Assembly: GCA_035463475.1 (NCBI GenBank)
Contig: DATHTE010000062.1
Coordinates: forward strand, 1-64,000
Direction of reading: 5' to 3'
Length of the DNA stretch: 64,000 bases
Source: JACPDI01 sp035463475
Lineage (GTDB): Bacteria; Acidobacteriota; Vicinamibacteria; Vicinamibacterales; 2-12-FULL-66-21
The notes under the pieces were generated by a model. It did not search any database and was not told where the DNA came from. It saw nothing but the letters and a program-made list of their open reading frames with translations. Shown here piece after piece: positions 49,541 to 58,844 of this stretch. A program made the position numbers and the translations under genes. Every line of letters begins with the position of its first letter. Position 1 is the stretch's first letter.

Positions 49541-51193
49541 ATGCCGCGTGTGACGTCGCCCGTGCGCGACATCGTACTGGCAGCCCTGCTGTTCTCGGCG
49601 CTGACGATCGTCATGACGTGGCCGCAGGCACGCGTGATGTCGAGCCACGTGGCCTCGCACTTCGACTCGTTCTTCAGCGTGTGGCGGCTGGCCTGGATCG
49701 CGCACCAGCTTCCGTCCGCGCCGCTCGAGCTGTACCAGGCGAACATCTTCTACCCACAACGCTTCAGCCTGGCGCTCTCGGATCCGATTCTGCAGGAAGG
49801 CCTGACGGCCGCGCCGCTGCTCTGGCTCGGCGCTTCCCCTATATTCGCGTACAACCTGCTCGTGCTCGCGAGCTTCGTGCTGTGCGGCACCGCGGCCTGG
49901 GCACTCGCGTCCAGGCTGACCGGCTCCCGTCTCGCCGGCGTGATCGCCGGAGTCGTGTTCGCCTTCGCGCCGTACCGCTACGAGCATTTCTATCACCTGG
50001 AAATCCTGTGGGCCTTCTGGATACCGGTGGCATTCCTCGCGCTGCACCGCGCCGTCGATCTTGGCACCGTCCGGGCGGGCTTGCACGTGGGACTCGCCGT
50101 GATCGCCCAGGCGCTCGCGTGCCTGTACTACGCGGTGTATCTGGGCATTGTCCTGTCGTTCGCAGGGCCACTTCTCGTCCGGTGGCGCGACGCGCATCGC
50201 GTGCGAACGGTCGCCGGCCTTGCCGCCGGGGCAGTCGCGGCCACGCTGTTCGTCTTCGTGTACATCCAGCCGCTCCTCTCGATCCGCAGCGAGCTCCTGC
50301 CGCGCGTGCCGGCAGACGCCGACGGGTACAGCGCCAGGGCGGTCAGCTATCTCGCCACGCCTGAGCGTAATCGGGTGTACGGCCGTTACCTGGGGCCGTT
50401 CGGCAGCGGAGAGTTGCGCCTCTTCCCCGGCATCGCGGCGGTGGTATTTGCAGTTGGAGCTCTGCGACACGCGCGGCGCCAGACGTTCGTGTACCTCGTG
50501 GTGTTCGGCGTCGCCATAGTGGGCTCGTTGGGGACGAATGCGCCGTTCTTCAACCTGGTACGCGGCGCGTCCGAGCTGGTGAGCATGCTGCGCGTTCCCG
50601 CGAGGTTCTTTGCGGTTGCGCTCTGCGCGCTGGGGGTCCTGGCGGCGATGGGAACGGCGGCGTTCCTCGCCACGCTTCATTCTCCGCGAACGCGGCTGAT
50701 CGCCGCGGGCGTGATCGCGGGGATCATGCTCGTAGAGTACAGCACCGTTCTGGACCTCCAGGAGGTCCGAACGGATCCGGCCCCTGTCTATCAGTGGCTG
50801 GCGCGGCAACCACGCGGCGCCGTCGTCGAATTCCCGATGCCGCGCCCACACCGTCTGCCGGGCCCGGAACCATACCGACAGTACAATTCGACGCTCCACT
50901 GGCAGCCGTTGATGAACGGCTACAGCGGGCACTACCCCGTCGCGTACAGGAACCTGCTGCTGAACGTCGCGCCGTTCCCGCGAGGCGGCTGGATGGACGT
51001 TGTCGTGGCCCGGGGCGTCCGGTATATCGTGCTGCACGAGCGCGAACTCTCGCGCGACGACCTGATGGAGGCGCTGCGCCGCCTGGAAGGTCACCCGTCG
51101 TTTCGCCGCATCGCGCGTTTCTCGGACCCTGCCGACCCGACGTGGGTCTACGAACGCACGGAGCGACGACTCGCGGGACACACAGCGCGTTAA
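49541..51193 (+). CDS. GT-C-like polytopic membrane protein
   Basis: A 550-residue protein with about ten membrane helices. It has ALTIVMTWPQARVMSSHVAS, LYQANIFYPQRFSLALSDP (extracytoplasmic loop), FAFAPYRYEHFYHLEILWA, FNLVRGASELVSMLRVPARF and a soluble C-terminal domain with LMNGYSGHYPVAYRN. It is homologous, block by block, to the first and last parts of the 857-residue protein at 26256-28829, but lacks the PA14 module found there. YFYP-type loops and the C-terminal GYSG motif are common in acidobacterial membrane proteins presumed to transfer sugars from lipid carriers. Biochemical function is unproven. It is convergent with the dehydrogenase gene at 51211. Confidence 0.75.
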   Translation: MPRVTSPVRDIVLAALLFSALTIVMTWPQARVMSSHVASHFDSFFSVWRLAWIAHQLPSAPLELYQANIFYPQRFSLALSDPILQEGLTAAPLLWLGASPIFAYNLLVLASFVLCGTAAWALASRLTGSRLAGVIAGVVFAFAPYRYEHFYHLEILWAFWIPVAFLALHRAVDLGTVRAGLHVGLAVIAQALACLYYAVYLGIVLSFAGPLLVRWRDAHRVRTVAGLAAGAVAATLFVFVYIQPLLSIRSELLPRVPADADGYSARAVSYLATPERNRVYGRYLGPFGSGELRLFPGIAAVVFAVGALRHARRQTFVYLVVFGVAIVGSLGTNAPFFNLVRGASELVSMLRVPARFFAVALCALGVLAAMGTAAFLATLHSPRTRLIAAGVIAGIMLVEYSTVLDLQEVRTDPAPVYQWLARQPRGAVVEFPMPRPHRLPGPEPYRQYNSTLHWQPLMNGYSGHYPVAYRNLLLNVAPFPRGGWMDVVVARGVRYIVLHERELSRDDLMEALRRLEGHPSFRRIARFSDPADPTWVYERTERRLAGHTAR

Positions 51194-51210
51194 GTGGCAC
51201 TGATGACCGG

Positions 51211-52179
51211 CTACGCGGGCGTGAGGATCACCTTCAGGCCAGCACGGGCGACCTCGAACGCCTCGCTGAACTGCTCGAGCGGATAGATCCCGGCGACGAG
51301 CGGTCCGACCTGCACTCGCCCGCCGGTGAGCGCCTCCAGCGCCGCCGGGAACGGGCCGCACCGCGAGCCGATGACGGTGACCTCGTCCACGACGAGTGGT
51401 GACAGGGCGACGGGCGTGTCGCCGTGAATGGTTGACTTCACGACGACCGTGCCGCGCGGCCGGACGAGCGCACAGGCCTCGGCGAAGCCCGCCGGCGCGC
51501 CGGTCGCGTCCACAACCAGATCGAACCTCCGCGCGAGCGACGCGACGGAGTCGACGGTCACGGCTTCGAGGTCGAGCCGCGTCGCCAATGCGTGGCGCGC
51601 GCGGTTACGCGCGACGAGCAGCACGTCGGCGCCGTGCCCTCGCAAGACCTGCGCGATGAGGAACCCGAGGCGCCCGGCCCCCACGACCGCGGCGCGAAGA
51701 CCGGGCCCGATCGCCACTTGTTCCGCCACCCGACAGGCCGCCGCCGTCGGCTCCACGAACACGGCGGTCACATCGTCCATCGAGTCCGGTACCGCGTGAA
51801 GATTCGCGGAAGGAAGCGTGAGGTACTCGGCAAACGCGCCGTCACGGCCGCGGATGCCGAGCACAGTACGATTGTCGCAGTGTCCCCGTCCCGCGGCGCG
51901 GCACCCGGGACACCGGCCGCATCCGACAGTGATCTCACCAACCACGCGACGTCCGATCCACCCGGCATCGGGCGCATCGGCCTCTTCGACGACGCCGACG
52001 AACTCGTGGCCCGGGACGCCGGAGAAACCCGCGTAGCCGCGCAGGAGCTCGAGATCGGTCCCGCAGATGCCCGCTGCCGTCACGCGGATGAGGCACTCGC
52101 CGCTGGCGAGCGGCTTCGGGCGATCGCGAAGCGAAACGCTTCGGTCACTCTCGAGAACGAGGGCGCGCACCTGAGTCAC
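51211..52179 (-). CDS. Zinc-dependent MDR alcohol/sorbitol dehydrogenase-like
   Basis: A 322-residue medium-chain dehydrogenase. The catalytic zinc ligands are seen in AAGICGTDLELLRGYAGFSG (Cys) and VPGHEFVGVVEEA (His-Glu). The structural zinc site is VGCGRCPGCRAAGRGHCDNR (four Cys). The NAD-binding loop is AVVGAGRLGFLIAQVLRGHG. It oxidises an alcohol or polyol with NAD(P)+; the family resembles sorbitol/threonine dehydrogenases. It diverges from another MDR gene at 52295. Substrate unknown. Confidence 0.88.
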   Translation of the reverse strand: MTQVRALVLESDRSVSLRDRPKPLASGECLIRVTAAGICGTDLELLRGYAGFSGVPGHEFVGVVEEADAPDAGWIGRRVVGEITVGCGRCPGCRAAGRGHCDNRTVLGIRGRDGAFAEYLTLPSANLHAVPDSMDDVTAVFVEPTAAACRVAEQVAIGPGLRAAVVGAGRLGFLIAQVLRGHGADVLLVARNRARHALATRLDLEAVTVDSVASLARRFDLVVDATGAPAGFAEACALVRPRGTVVVKSTIHGDTPVALSPLVVDEVTVIGSRCGPFPAALEALTGGRVQVGPLVAGIYPLEQFSEAFEVARAGLKVILTPA

Positions 52180-52294
52180 GCGAGGGCAGCTCTCATCGCG
52201 GCTAAGATTACACCGCCTCGTTCCGGTCGCGGCCGCTTCGCGCGGCTTGAACGGGTGCGCTCCGCCGCGCCGAAGGCGAAAGGATGCGAACGCG

Positions 52295-53263
52295 ATGAAA
52301 GCGATCGTGCAGGACGGGTACGGCTCCGCCGACGTGCTTCACCTTCGGGAAATCGACGCGCCGGCCGTCACTGACGACCTCGTGCGGCTGCGCGTGCGTG
52401 CCGCGTCGGTCAACGCCCTCGACTGGCACGCCGTGCACGGCGGGCGGCTGGTCAGCGCGATCGCCTATCTGCTCCGCTCGCCCACGCTCCCCGTTCGGGG
52501 CGTGGATGTGGCCGGAGAGGTCGAGGCGGTCGGCAAGAACGTGGCGCGACTGCGGCCCGGCGATGAAGTCTTCGGCGTGGGCCGAGGTACCTTCGCGGAG
52601 TACACCACGGCGACAGAGGACGGCCTGGCGCCGAAGCCTCGCCAGCTCTCGTTTCCGCAGGCGGCGACGCTGGGCGTCGCGGCCGTGACTTCCCTCCAAG
52701 GCCTGCGCGACAAGGGCAACCTGCAGCCACGACAGCGCGTCCTGATCAACGGAGCCGGAGGCGGCGTCGGCACGTTCGCCGTGCAGATCGCGAGGGCGCT
52801 CGGCGCGCACGTGACCGCCGTGACCGGCACCAGGAACCTGGAAGTGGTCCGGTCGATGGCCCCGGACGAGGTCGTCGATCGCACAGAGGAGGACTTCACG
52901 CGGCGCACGCAGCGGTACGACGTGATCTTCGACGTCGCCGCGGACCGTTCGTTCTCGGATTGCCGGCGGGTCCTGGCGCCGAACGGAAAGCTCGTGCTGG
53001 CCGGCGCGGCGAAGAGCGGTTCGTTCGCCATGCTGTCACGTCCGCTCGCGGCACTGATCCGGTCAGGCCTGGGCAACAATTGGCTCGTGCCACTTCTGGC
53101 GAACGTGCGCCGGGAGGATCTCCTCGCCCTGAAGGAGCTCGTCGAAGCCGGAAAGGTTCGACCGATCATCGATCGGGAGTACACGCTGAGCGAGGCGCCC
53201 GACGCGGTTCGCTACGTCGGAAGCGGACAGGCGCGCGCGAAGGTCGTCATCAACGTGGCGTGA
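52295..53263 (+). CDS. Zinc-free MDR NAD(P)-dependent quinone oxidoreductase-like
   Basis: A 322-residue MDR protein without zinc-binding cysteines. It has KAIVQDGYGSADVLHLREID at the start, VNALDWHAVHGG, RGVDVAGEVEAVGKNVARLRPGDEVFG and the NADPH-binding INGAGGGVGTFAVQIARALG. The C-terminus reads RPIIDREYTLSEAPDAVRYV GSGQARAKVVI, typical of the QOR/alcohol-dehydrogenase-like group. It reduces quinones or activated alkenes. The ATG at 52295 is chosen since the family begins at MKAIV and the frame upstream is Arg-rich. Confidence 0.88.
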   Translation: MKAIVQDGYGSADVLHLREIDAPAVTDDLVRLRVRAASVNALDWHAVHGGRLVSAIAYLLRSPTLPVRGVDVAGEVEAVGKNVARLRPGDEVFGVGRGTFAEYTTATEDGLAPKPRQLSFPQAATLGVAAVTSLQGLRDKGNLQPRQRVLINGAGGGVGTFAVQIARALGAHVTAVTGTRNLEVVRSMAPDEVVDRTEEDFTRRTQRYDVIFDVAADRSFSDCRRVLAPNGKLVLAGAAKSGSFAMLSRPLAALIRSGLGNNWLVPLLANVRREDLLALKELVEAGKVRPIIDREYTLSEAPDAVRYVGSGQARAKVVINVA

Positions 53264-53278
53264 GCGGACCGGCGCGCT

Positions 53279-53590
53279 TCACACGCGAGGGGTCGCTCGA
53301 CGTTGCAGCTCCTCCACGTAATCCTTGGCTTCCCTGAGTCCTGCTCCCGAGGCTGCCCGATATTCCTTGATGGCTTCGATCTTCTTGCCGCGGCGCAGCG
53401 CCTCGAGAACGGGCGGTGGAACATCCGCGTACGGATCGAACTGGATGCCGTGGTGCTTCAGGAGCGTATCGAGCTTGCCCTCCAGTCGCGACAGAGCGCG
53501 CGAGGACTGCCCTCCGGAGGCATTGCGGAAGGCAATCGCAGCCGCGATGACGCCGACGATCACCAGGCCGAGCAAGAACGGCTCATTCAT
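53279..53590 (-). CDS. Small membrane protein with L7/L12 C-terminal-like domain
   Basis: A 103-residue protein. It has one N-terminal membrane helix (FLLGLVIVGVIAAAIAFRNA), a coiled segment (SRALSRLEGKLDTLLKHHGI), and a C-terminal domain (LRRGKKIEAIKEYRAASGAG LREAKDYVEELQ) that resembles the C-terminal domain of ribosomal protein L7/L12, which binds GTPases. Such membrane-tethered L12-like proteins are found scattered in bacteria with no assigned role. The start at 53590 follows GGGGGTGCCAT. It lies 44 bp downstream of an ABC permease gene on the same strand. Confidence 0.75.
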   Translation of the reverse strand: MNEPFLLGLVIVGVIAAAIAFRNASGGQSSRALSRLEGKLDTLLKHHGIQFDPYADVPPPVLEALRRGKKIEAIKEYRAASGAGLREAKDYVEELQRRATPRV

Positions 53591-53634
53591 ATGGCACCCC
53601 CAGCGAAGCACGAGCCGGGATTGACATCGCGGCG

Positions 53635-56067
53635 TCACTCGCGGCGGAGCGCGTTGACCGGATCCAGCCCCGCGGCCCGCCGCGCGGGGATGGCGCTGGC
53701 GAGCACCGCCGCGAAGACCAGGATCGCCGCCGCGGCGCCGAACGCGACGGGGTCCGTGGCCGGTATGCCGTAGAGCATCCCGCTCAACAGCCGCGTCACG
53801 ACCAACGCCGCGAGCCCTCCGGCCGCTGCGCCGATGATGGCGAGCATGAGCCCCTGCCGCAATACCATCCCCACCACGCTGGACCGCTGCGCGCCCAGCG
53901 CGATGCGGATGCCGATCTCGCGCGTCCGCCGCGTGACGTCGTACGCCGTGACACCGTAAATGCCCAGCAACGCCAGCAGCAGCGCGACGCCGCTCAGCCC
54001 GCCTGCGATGTTCAGGGCCAGGCGCTGGGGGAACAACGACACAGCCGCCTGCTCCGCGAGCATCTGCTGGTTGAGGATCGGCAGCGACGGGTCGAGGTCC
54101 GCCACGAGCCGGCGGATTGATTGCGTGAGCGCGGCGCCCTGGGCGGCCTTCACCAGCAGCGTCGTGCGGCCCATGTAGCGCTGCGCCAGGGTGACGTAGA
54201 TGAAGTTGCGGGGGGCTTCGCCGAGCGAGCGGTATTTGGCGTCGCGCGCGACCCCCACGACCGTGAGCGTGCGGTCGTCGTTCCGGATGGTGCGTCCCAG
54301 CGGATTCTGCCCCGGCCACAGGTGTCGCGCGAGCGTCTCGTTGAGGATCGCGACCTCCGGCGCCCCTGAGCGATCGGCGTCCGTGAAATCGCGTCCCTGC
54401 ACCAACGGGATCCCTATCGTCGCGAAGTAGCCGGGCGTGACGACGTTCCAGTCGGCGGGGCCGCCGGGTGTCCCCTCCTCGGGGGCGCGTCCCTCGATGG
54501 TGATGCCCCCCAGCCCCAATCCACTGCCTCCGAGCGGCAGCACGGCAACGAGCGCAGCGGTGTCCACCCCGGGGAGCGCACGAACCTGCTCGAGCAGGGT
54601 CGCCGCGAGGCGGCCTCCCCGCTCGGCGTCGTAGTTGGCGAGGCCAAGGTCGAGCGACGCCACCTCCACGCCCCGGGCGTCGAATCCGGGATCGATGTCA
54701 TGGGCGTGCGCCAGCGCGCGGGCGAACAGGGCGGCGACGATCAGGAGCAGCATCGAGAAGGCGATCTGGACGGTCAGCAGCGTGCTGCGCAGGCGCAAAG
54801 TCGCGCCGCCAGCCGCCTCGTTCTTCAAGGCCGGAACCAGCTGTGGCCGCGTACTCTGCAGGGCCGGCACAGTCCCCGCCAGAAGACCTGTGAGAAGTGA
54901 GGCGCCCAGCGCGAAACCGAGCACGAGCCAATCCATGCGGGGATCGAACGCAAGCTGCACGGGCAGCCGCGGGACCAGAGCCATCAACGCCACGACGAGC
55001 CACCGGGCGAGCAACACGCCCGCAACGCCCGCAATCAGGAAGAGCAGCAGGCCCTCTGTCACGAGTTGCTGGACCAACTGCGCGCGAGAGGCGCCGAGCG
55101 CCAGGCGGACGGCGATCTCGCGCTGCCGGGTGGCGGCCCGCGCCAGCAGCATCCCGGCGACGTTGGTGCTGGCGATCAGAAGCACGAGCCCGGAGACAGC
55201 CAACAACAGCACCAGGAAACCGCCCACCATGGCGCGTAGATCCCCGGGAAACAAGCTCGCGGCCGTCACCCTGACACCCTGACCGCGGTTCTCCTCGGGG
55301 TACTCGCGCTCCAGACCCGCGGCGATGGCGCCCAGCTCCGCCTGCGCGGCAGCCACGCCCGTGTTCGGCGCGAGGCGGCCGAGAGCGATCGCCCAAACGC
55401 TTTGCCGCCTGGCGAGCGTGCTCTCGGAGGCTCCCAGCAGCGTAGAGGCCATGACGGGAACCCACACATCCGGCGCCATGACGAACGGCCCGCGAAACCG
55501 TTCTGCGCCGACGCCGACCACGGTAAAGGGCGTGCCGTTGAGCACCACGGTGGAGCCGACGATGGTGTCGGCATTCTGGAAGCGGGAGCGCCAGAACGCG
55601 TGACTCAGCACCACTACCGGGTTCGCGCCCGGCGCGCGATCCTCCTCCGGCAGGAAGAACCGGCCAGCGGCGGGACGTGCTTCGAGCAGCCGGAAGAAGT
55701 TGCCGCTGACGATGCTGGCCTGGATGGGCTCTCCGCCGTCGGGCCCGGCGAGACTGACGGTCATCGGGTCCATGCGCACGATGGCCATGTCGCTCAGCGT
55801 CCTGGCCGCGGCCCGGTAGTCGAGGAAATTGGGATACGAGAGGTTGTCGAACCCGCTCCCGTCCTGCGTACGTCCGATGATGACGACGTTCTCCGGGTGT
55901 CCCACGCCTGGGGGCGGACGCAGCAGCAGGGTGTTGGCCAGCGTGACAATCGCCGTCGTCGCGCCGATGCCGATCGCAATCGACAGCACGGCGATCGTGG
56001 TGAAGAGCGGGCTACGCGCGAGGGCCCGCGCGGCGTAGCGGACGTCCTGACGAGTTCGTTTGAGCAT
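53635..56067 (-). CDS. ADOP-family ABC transporter permease (MacB/FtsX-like)
   Basis: An 810-residue permease. It has the N-terminal KRTRQDVRYAARALARSPLF, a first helix, a MacB-type periplasmic domain (TLSDMAIVRMDPMTVSLAGP, FRLLEARPAAGRFFLPEEDR), an FtsX three-helix block, a second periplasmic domain and a final FtsX block ending LDPVNALRRE. This duplicated eight-helix layout is the ADOP type that is highly expanded in Acidobacteriota. The partner ATPase is usually encoded elsewhere, as here. Such mechanotransmission-type permeases export lipoproteins, peptides or toxins without making a transmembrane channel. It diverges from another ADOP permease at 56433. Confidence 0.92.
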   Translation of the reverse strand: MLKRTRQDVRYAARALARSPLFTTIAVLSIAIGIGATTAIVTLANTLLLRPPPGVGHPENVVIIGRTQDGSGFDNLSYPNFLDYRAAARTLSDMAIVRMDPMTVSLAGPDGGEPIQASIVSGNFFRLLEARPAAGRFFLPEEDRAPGANPVVVLSHAFWRSRFQNADTIVGSTVVLNGTPFTVVGVGAERFRGPFVMAPDVWVPVMASTLLGASESTLARRQSVWAIALGRLAPNTGVAAAQAELGAIAAGLEREYPEENRGQGVRVTAASLFPGDLRAMVGGFLVLLLAVSGLVLLIASTNVAGMLLARAATRQREIAVRLALGASRAQLVQQLVTEGLLLFLIAGVAGVLLARWLVVALMALVPRLPVQLAFDPRMDWLVLGFALGASLLTGLLAGTVPALQSTRPQLVPALKNEAAGGATLRLRSTLLTVQIAFSMLLLIVAALFARALAHAHDIDPGFDARGVEVASLDLGLANYDAERGGRLAATLLEQVRALPGVDTAALVAVLPLGGSGLGLGGITIEGRAPEEGTPGGPADWNVVTPGYFATIGIPLVQGRDFTDADRSGAPEVAILNETLARHLWPGQNPLGRTIRNDDRTLTVVGVARDAKYRSLGEAPRNFIYVTLAQRYMGRTTLLVKAAQGAALTQSIRRLVADLDPSLPILNQQMLAEQAAVSLFPQRLALNIAGGLSGVALLLALLGIYGVTAYDVTRRTREIGIRIALGAQRSSVVGMVLRQGLMLAIIGAAAGGLAALVVTRLLSGMLYGIPATDPVAFGAAAAILVFAAVLASAIPARRAAGLDPVNALRRE

Positions 56068-56432
56068 GTGACCTCAGGTTGGGAGTGGGCTCCCAAGCCA
56101 CTGTTCGTCCGAGACGCGTATCGATGCAGGGACACACGTCGCCATTGCACCCGCACCGAGTGGCGCCACGATGCTGTAGGGGCCGAGCTGGCTGGACGCT
56201 CGGGCGACCATGATGAGAAACGGGATTATATCGACCAGGAGCGTTCAGAACGCTCGAACGTGGGATCCACGGTCCCACCCCCGCACACCCAATCGAGTTT
56301 CACGCAGGTTCAGGTAATGTCTAAGTCATACGTTCGGTTCGACTTGTGGCGTCAGCTGCGAGTGGCAGCGAATTAGCTGGCCCAGGCAGGGCGATGAGAG
56401 CCGATCCCAACGGCACACTCGAGGCTCAATAG
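56068..56432. other. Divergent promoter region with three palindromes
   Basis: These 365 bp lie between two divergent ADOP permease genes and hold three dyads: TTGGGAG-TGGG-CTCCCAA at 56079-56096 near the minus-strand start, GAGCGTTC-A-GAACGCTC at 56239-56255, and GTGGGA-TCCACGG-TCCCAC at 56260-56278. These are operator-like. A weak sigma-54-like match (TGGCAGCGAATTAGCT) lies about 55 bp before the plus-strand gene. No coding sequence was recognised. Confidence 0.55.
56239..56255. promoter_or_regulatory. Perfect 8-bp operator-like dyad
   Basis: GAGCGTTCAGAACGCTC is an exact 8-bp inverted repeat around one central base, about 170-190 bp from each divergent permease start. Five bases later a second dyad (56260-56278) begins. 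The symmetry suits a homodimeric repressor such as PadR, often encoded with ADOP genes, but no regulator gene is adjacent. Confidence 0.5.
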
Positions 56433-58844
56433 GTGTTTCCCTTCAAGTACGCCGTCCGCTCGCTGCGCCGGTCCCCCGGCTTCTTCGCGATCGCGGTGGC
56501 GACAGTCGCGCTCGGCATCGCCGCCAACACCGCCATCTTCAGCGTCGTGAACGGCGTGCTTCTGAGGCCGCTTCCTTTTCCCGACGAAGAGCGAGTCCTG
56601 AGAGTCTCGACGATGACTCGCCAGGAAGCGGATGGCAATCACTCGCCCGGCGACTTCACGGATATCCGCCAGCGGAACCGGACGCTCGGCGCCATCGCCG
56701 GGTTCCGTGAAGACCTCGCCGCCGTCGCCGCCACGCCCGGGGAACCGATCCTCCTGGAGGCCGCATGGGTAACTTCCGAGTTCTTCGACGTCCTGGGCAC
56801 GCCCGCCGCGCTCGGCCGTCCGTTCGCGGGCTCCGACAACTCCGCGGGTCAGAAGCTCGTCGTCCTCGGCGACGAGGCCTGGCATCGACTGTTCGACGGC
56901 GCTGCTGACGCCGCCAACCGCACGGTGCGCATCCACGGCGAGGCTTATACGGTCTCGGCCGTGATGCCCAGGGGCTTCGCGTGGCCCCGAGGCGCGAAGC
57001 TCTGGTTGCTGTCACCGCTGCCCGTGCCGCCGTCGCCGGTCGACCTGAAGGACCCGCTCACCAACCGCGACGTGCAGTACTTCCAGGCGATCGCGCGGTT
57101 GAAGCCGGGTGTTACGCTTGCTCATGCGCAGCAGGATCTCCACGCCATCGGGTTGGCGTTCCAGCAGGAGCACCCGCAGACCAGCGGAGGGCGCGACGTC
57201 CGTGCCATGCCAGTCCGCGAAAACCTCGTCGCGGGCGTGCGCGACGCGCTGCTCACCATCCAGGCAGCGGTGGGCCTGGTGCTGCTCATCGCCTGCGCCA
57301 ATGTCTCGAGTCTCCTGATCGCTCGCGCCACCGGACGCCGCCGCGACCTCGCGATTCGCGCGGCGCTCGGCGCCAGCCGCGGTCAGCTGATCCGTCAGCT
57401 CCTGGCTGAGAGCCTGGTGCTCGGCGTTTGCGGGGGCGCGGCGGGGCTGCTTCTGAGCTCGTGGCTCCTCGGGCTCCTCGTGCAATTCCTGCCGGACTCA
57501 CTGCCACGGACCGATGCGATCGCGCTCGACACAACCGTGATGCTCGTCACGCTCCTCACGTCGGTCGCGACCGGCGTGCTGTTTGGCATCCTGCCGGCGC
57601 TGCAAGCGTCGCGGGCCAGGGCCGTGCACGTCATCAAAGAGGCCGGGGAGCGCGGCAGCTCGCGCGCGCGCGGCCGCGCGGCGCTGGTCGTCGCAGAGAT
57701 TGCGCTGACGCTGATCCTCCTCGCCGGCGCGGGCCTGCTGGCCAACAGCTTCCTTCGGCTCCTGCGCGTCGACCCCGGGTTCGATCCGGAGCACGTGACG
57801 ATCGCGGACCTGATGGTGCCGCAGGCACGGTATCCGAAAGGCGCCGACCAGACGCGGCTGTACCGCCGCCTGCTCGACGCGCTCGCCGAACGGCCGGAGC
57901 TGCAGGCCGCTGGCGTCGGGTTTCCGGGACCGTTCCATGCCGCGAGCGCCAGCGCCACGTTCTTCATCGAAGGGCGGGCTTCCGCGACGCGCGCCGAGCG
58001 GCCGTTCGCCCATCTGGGCGCCGTGTCAGGCGGCTATTTCGCCGCGATGGGTATTCCCCTGCTGTCGGGGCGCACGTTCGAGGACCGCGACGGGACCGAC
58101 GCGCCGCCGGTAGCGATCGTCAGCGCGGCGTTCGCCCGCCGCTACTGGCCCGGGCAGAACCCGATCGGCAGGCGGCTGCGCTTCGACGGCGGCGAGAACG
58201 ATCCCTGGTTCACCGTCGTCGGTCTCGTGGAGGATGTCCGTCAGCTCGGACTGAGTCGAGAGGCCCCCCCGCTGCTGTTCCTGCCGTACGGGCAGTTCGC
58301 GCTTCCATTCACGAGCGTCGTGGTCCGGAGCTCGCTGCCGCAGGCGACCGTTACGGCGCTGTTGAAGGCGCAACTCGCGGGCATCGATCGCGATCTGCCG
58401 TTCGGCGACATCACCACGCTGACGGCGGCGGTCGAGAACAATGTGGATCAGCCGCGGTTCCGCGCGACGTTGATCGGGATTTTCGCGCTGCTGGCGCTGG
58501 CGCTCGCCGCCGTCGGGGTCTACGGGTTGATCAGCTATACGGTCGCGCAACGGACGCGTGAGATCGGCATCCGCGTGGCGCTCGGCGCCGCGCCCCGCCA
58601 GGTCATCGTGCCGGTGATCCGCGAGGGCATCTTGCTGGCGCTTGCAGGGATCGGCATCGGGCTCGCGGGCGCCTTCGTGGCGGCGCGCGCGTTGTCAGCA
58701 TTCCTGTTCGGGGTGAGCGCGAGCGATCCGCTCACGTTCTCGGGCGTCGCGCTGCTGATGCTGCTGGTCGCCGTCGTGGCGAGCTACATCCCGTCGCGAG
58801 GGGCGTTGAAAGTCGACCCCGTCGTTGCGCTTCGCGGCGAGTAG
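56433..58844 (+). CDS. ADOP-family ABC transporter permease (MacB/FtsX-like)
   Basis: An 803-residue permease with the same eight-helix plan as the divergent neighbour. It has FKYAVRSLRRSPGFFAIAVA at the N-terminus, a MacB-type periplasmic domain (LRVSTMTRQEADGNHSPGDF), a central FtsX block (VGLVLLIACANVSSLLIARA TGRRRDLAIRAALGASRGQL), a second periplasmic domain and a final FtsX block ending LKVDPVVALRGE. The start is a GTG at 56433. The two proteins are clearly related but diverged, so this is an old paralogue pair rather than a recent duplication. Substrate unknown. Confidence 0.92.
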   Translation: MFPFKYAVRSLRRSPGFFAIAVATVALGIAANTAIFSVVNGVLLRPLPFPDEERVLRVSTMTRQEADGNHSPGDFTDIRQRNRTLGAIAGFREDLAAVAATPGEPILLEAAWVTSEFFDVLGTPAALGRPFAGSDNSAGQKLVVLGDEAWHRLFDGAADAANRTVRIHGEAYTVSAVMPRGFAWPRGAKLWLLSPLPVPPSPVDLKDPLTNRDVQYFQAIARLKPGVTLAHAQQDLHAIGLAFQQEHPQTSGGRDVRAMPVRENLVAGVRDALLTIQAAVGLVLLIACANVSSLLIARATGRRRDLAIRAALGASRGQLIRQLLAESLVLGVCGGAAGLLLSSWLLGLLVQFLPDSLPRTDAIALDTTVMLVTLLTSVATGVLFGILPALQASRARAVHVIKEAGERGSSRARGRAALVVAEIALTLILLAGAGLLANSFLRLLRVDPGFDPEHVTIADLMVPQARYPKGADQTRLYRRLLDALAERPELQAAGVGFPGPFHAASASATFFIEGRASATRAERPFAHLGAVSGGYFAAMGIPLLSGRTFEDRDGTDAPPVAIVSAAFARRYWPGQNPIGRRLRFDGGENDPWFTVVGLVEDVRQLGLSREAPPLLFLPYGQFALPFTSVVVRSSLPQATVTALLKAQLAGIDRDLPFGDITTLTAAVENNVDQPRFRATLIGIFALLALALAAVGVYGLISYTVAQRTREIGIRVALGAAPRQVIVPVIREGILLALAGIGIGLAGAFVAARALSAFLFGVSASDPLTFSGVALLMLLVAVVASYIPSRGALKVDPVVALRGE

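Noticed and set aside
53591..54319. N-terminal extension of the L7/L12-like protein
   Set aside because: It runs over the ADOP permease gene in another frame and is Arg/Gly-rich; the membrane helix start at 53590 fits better.
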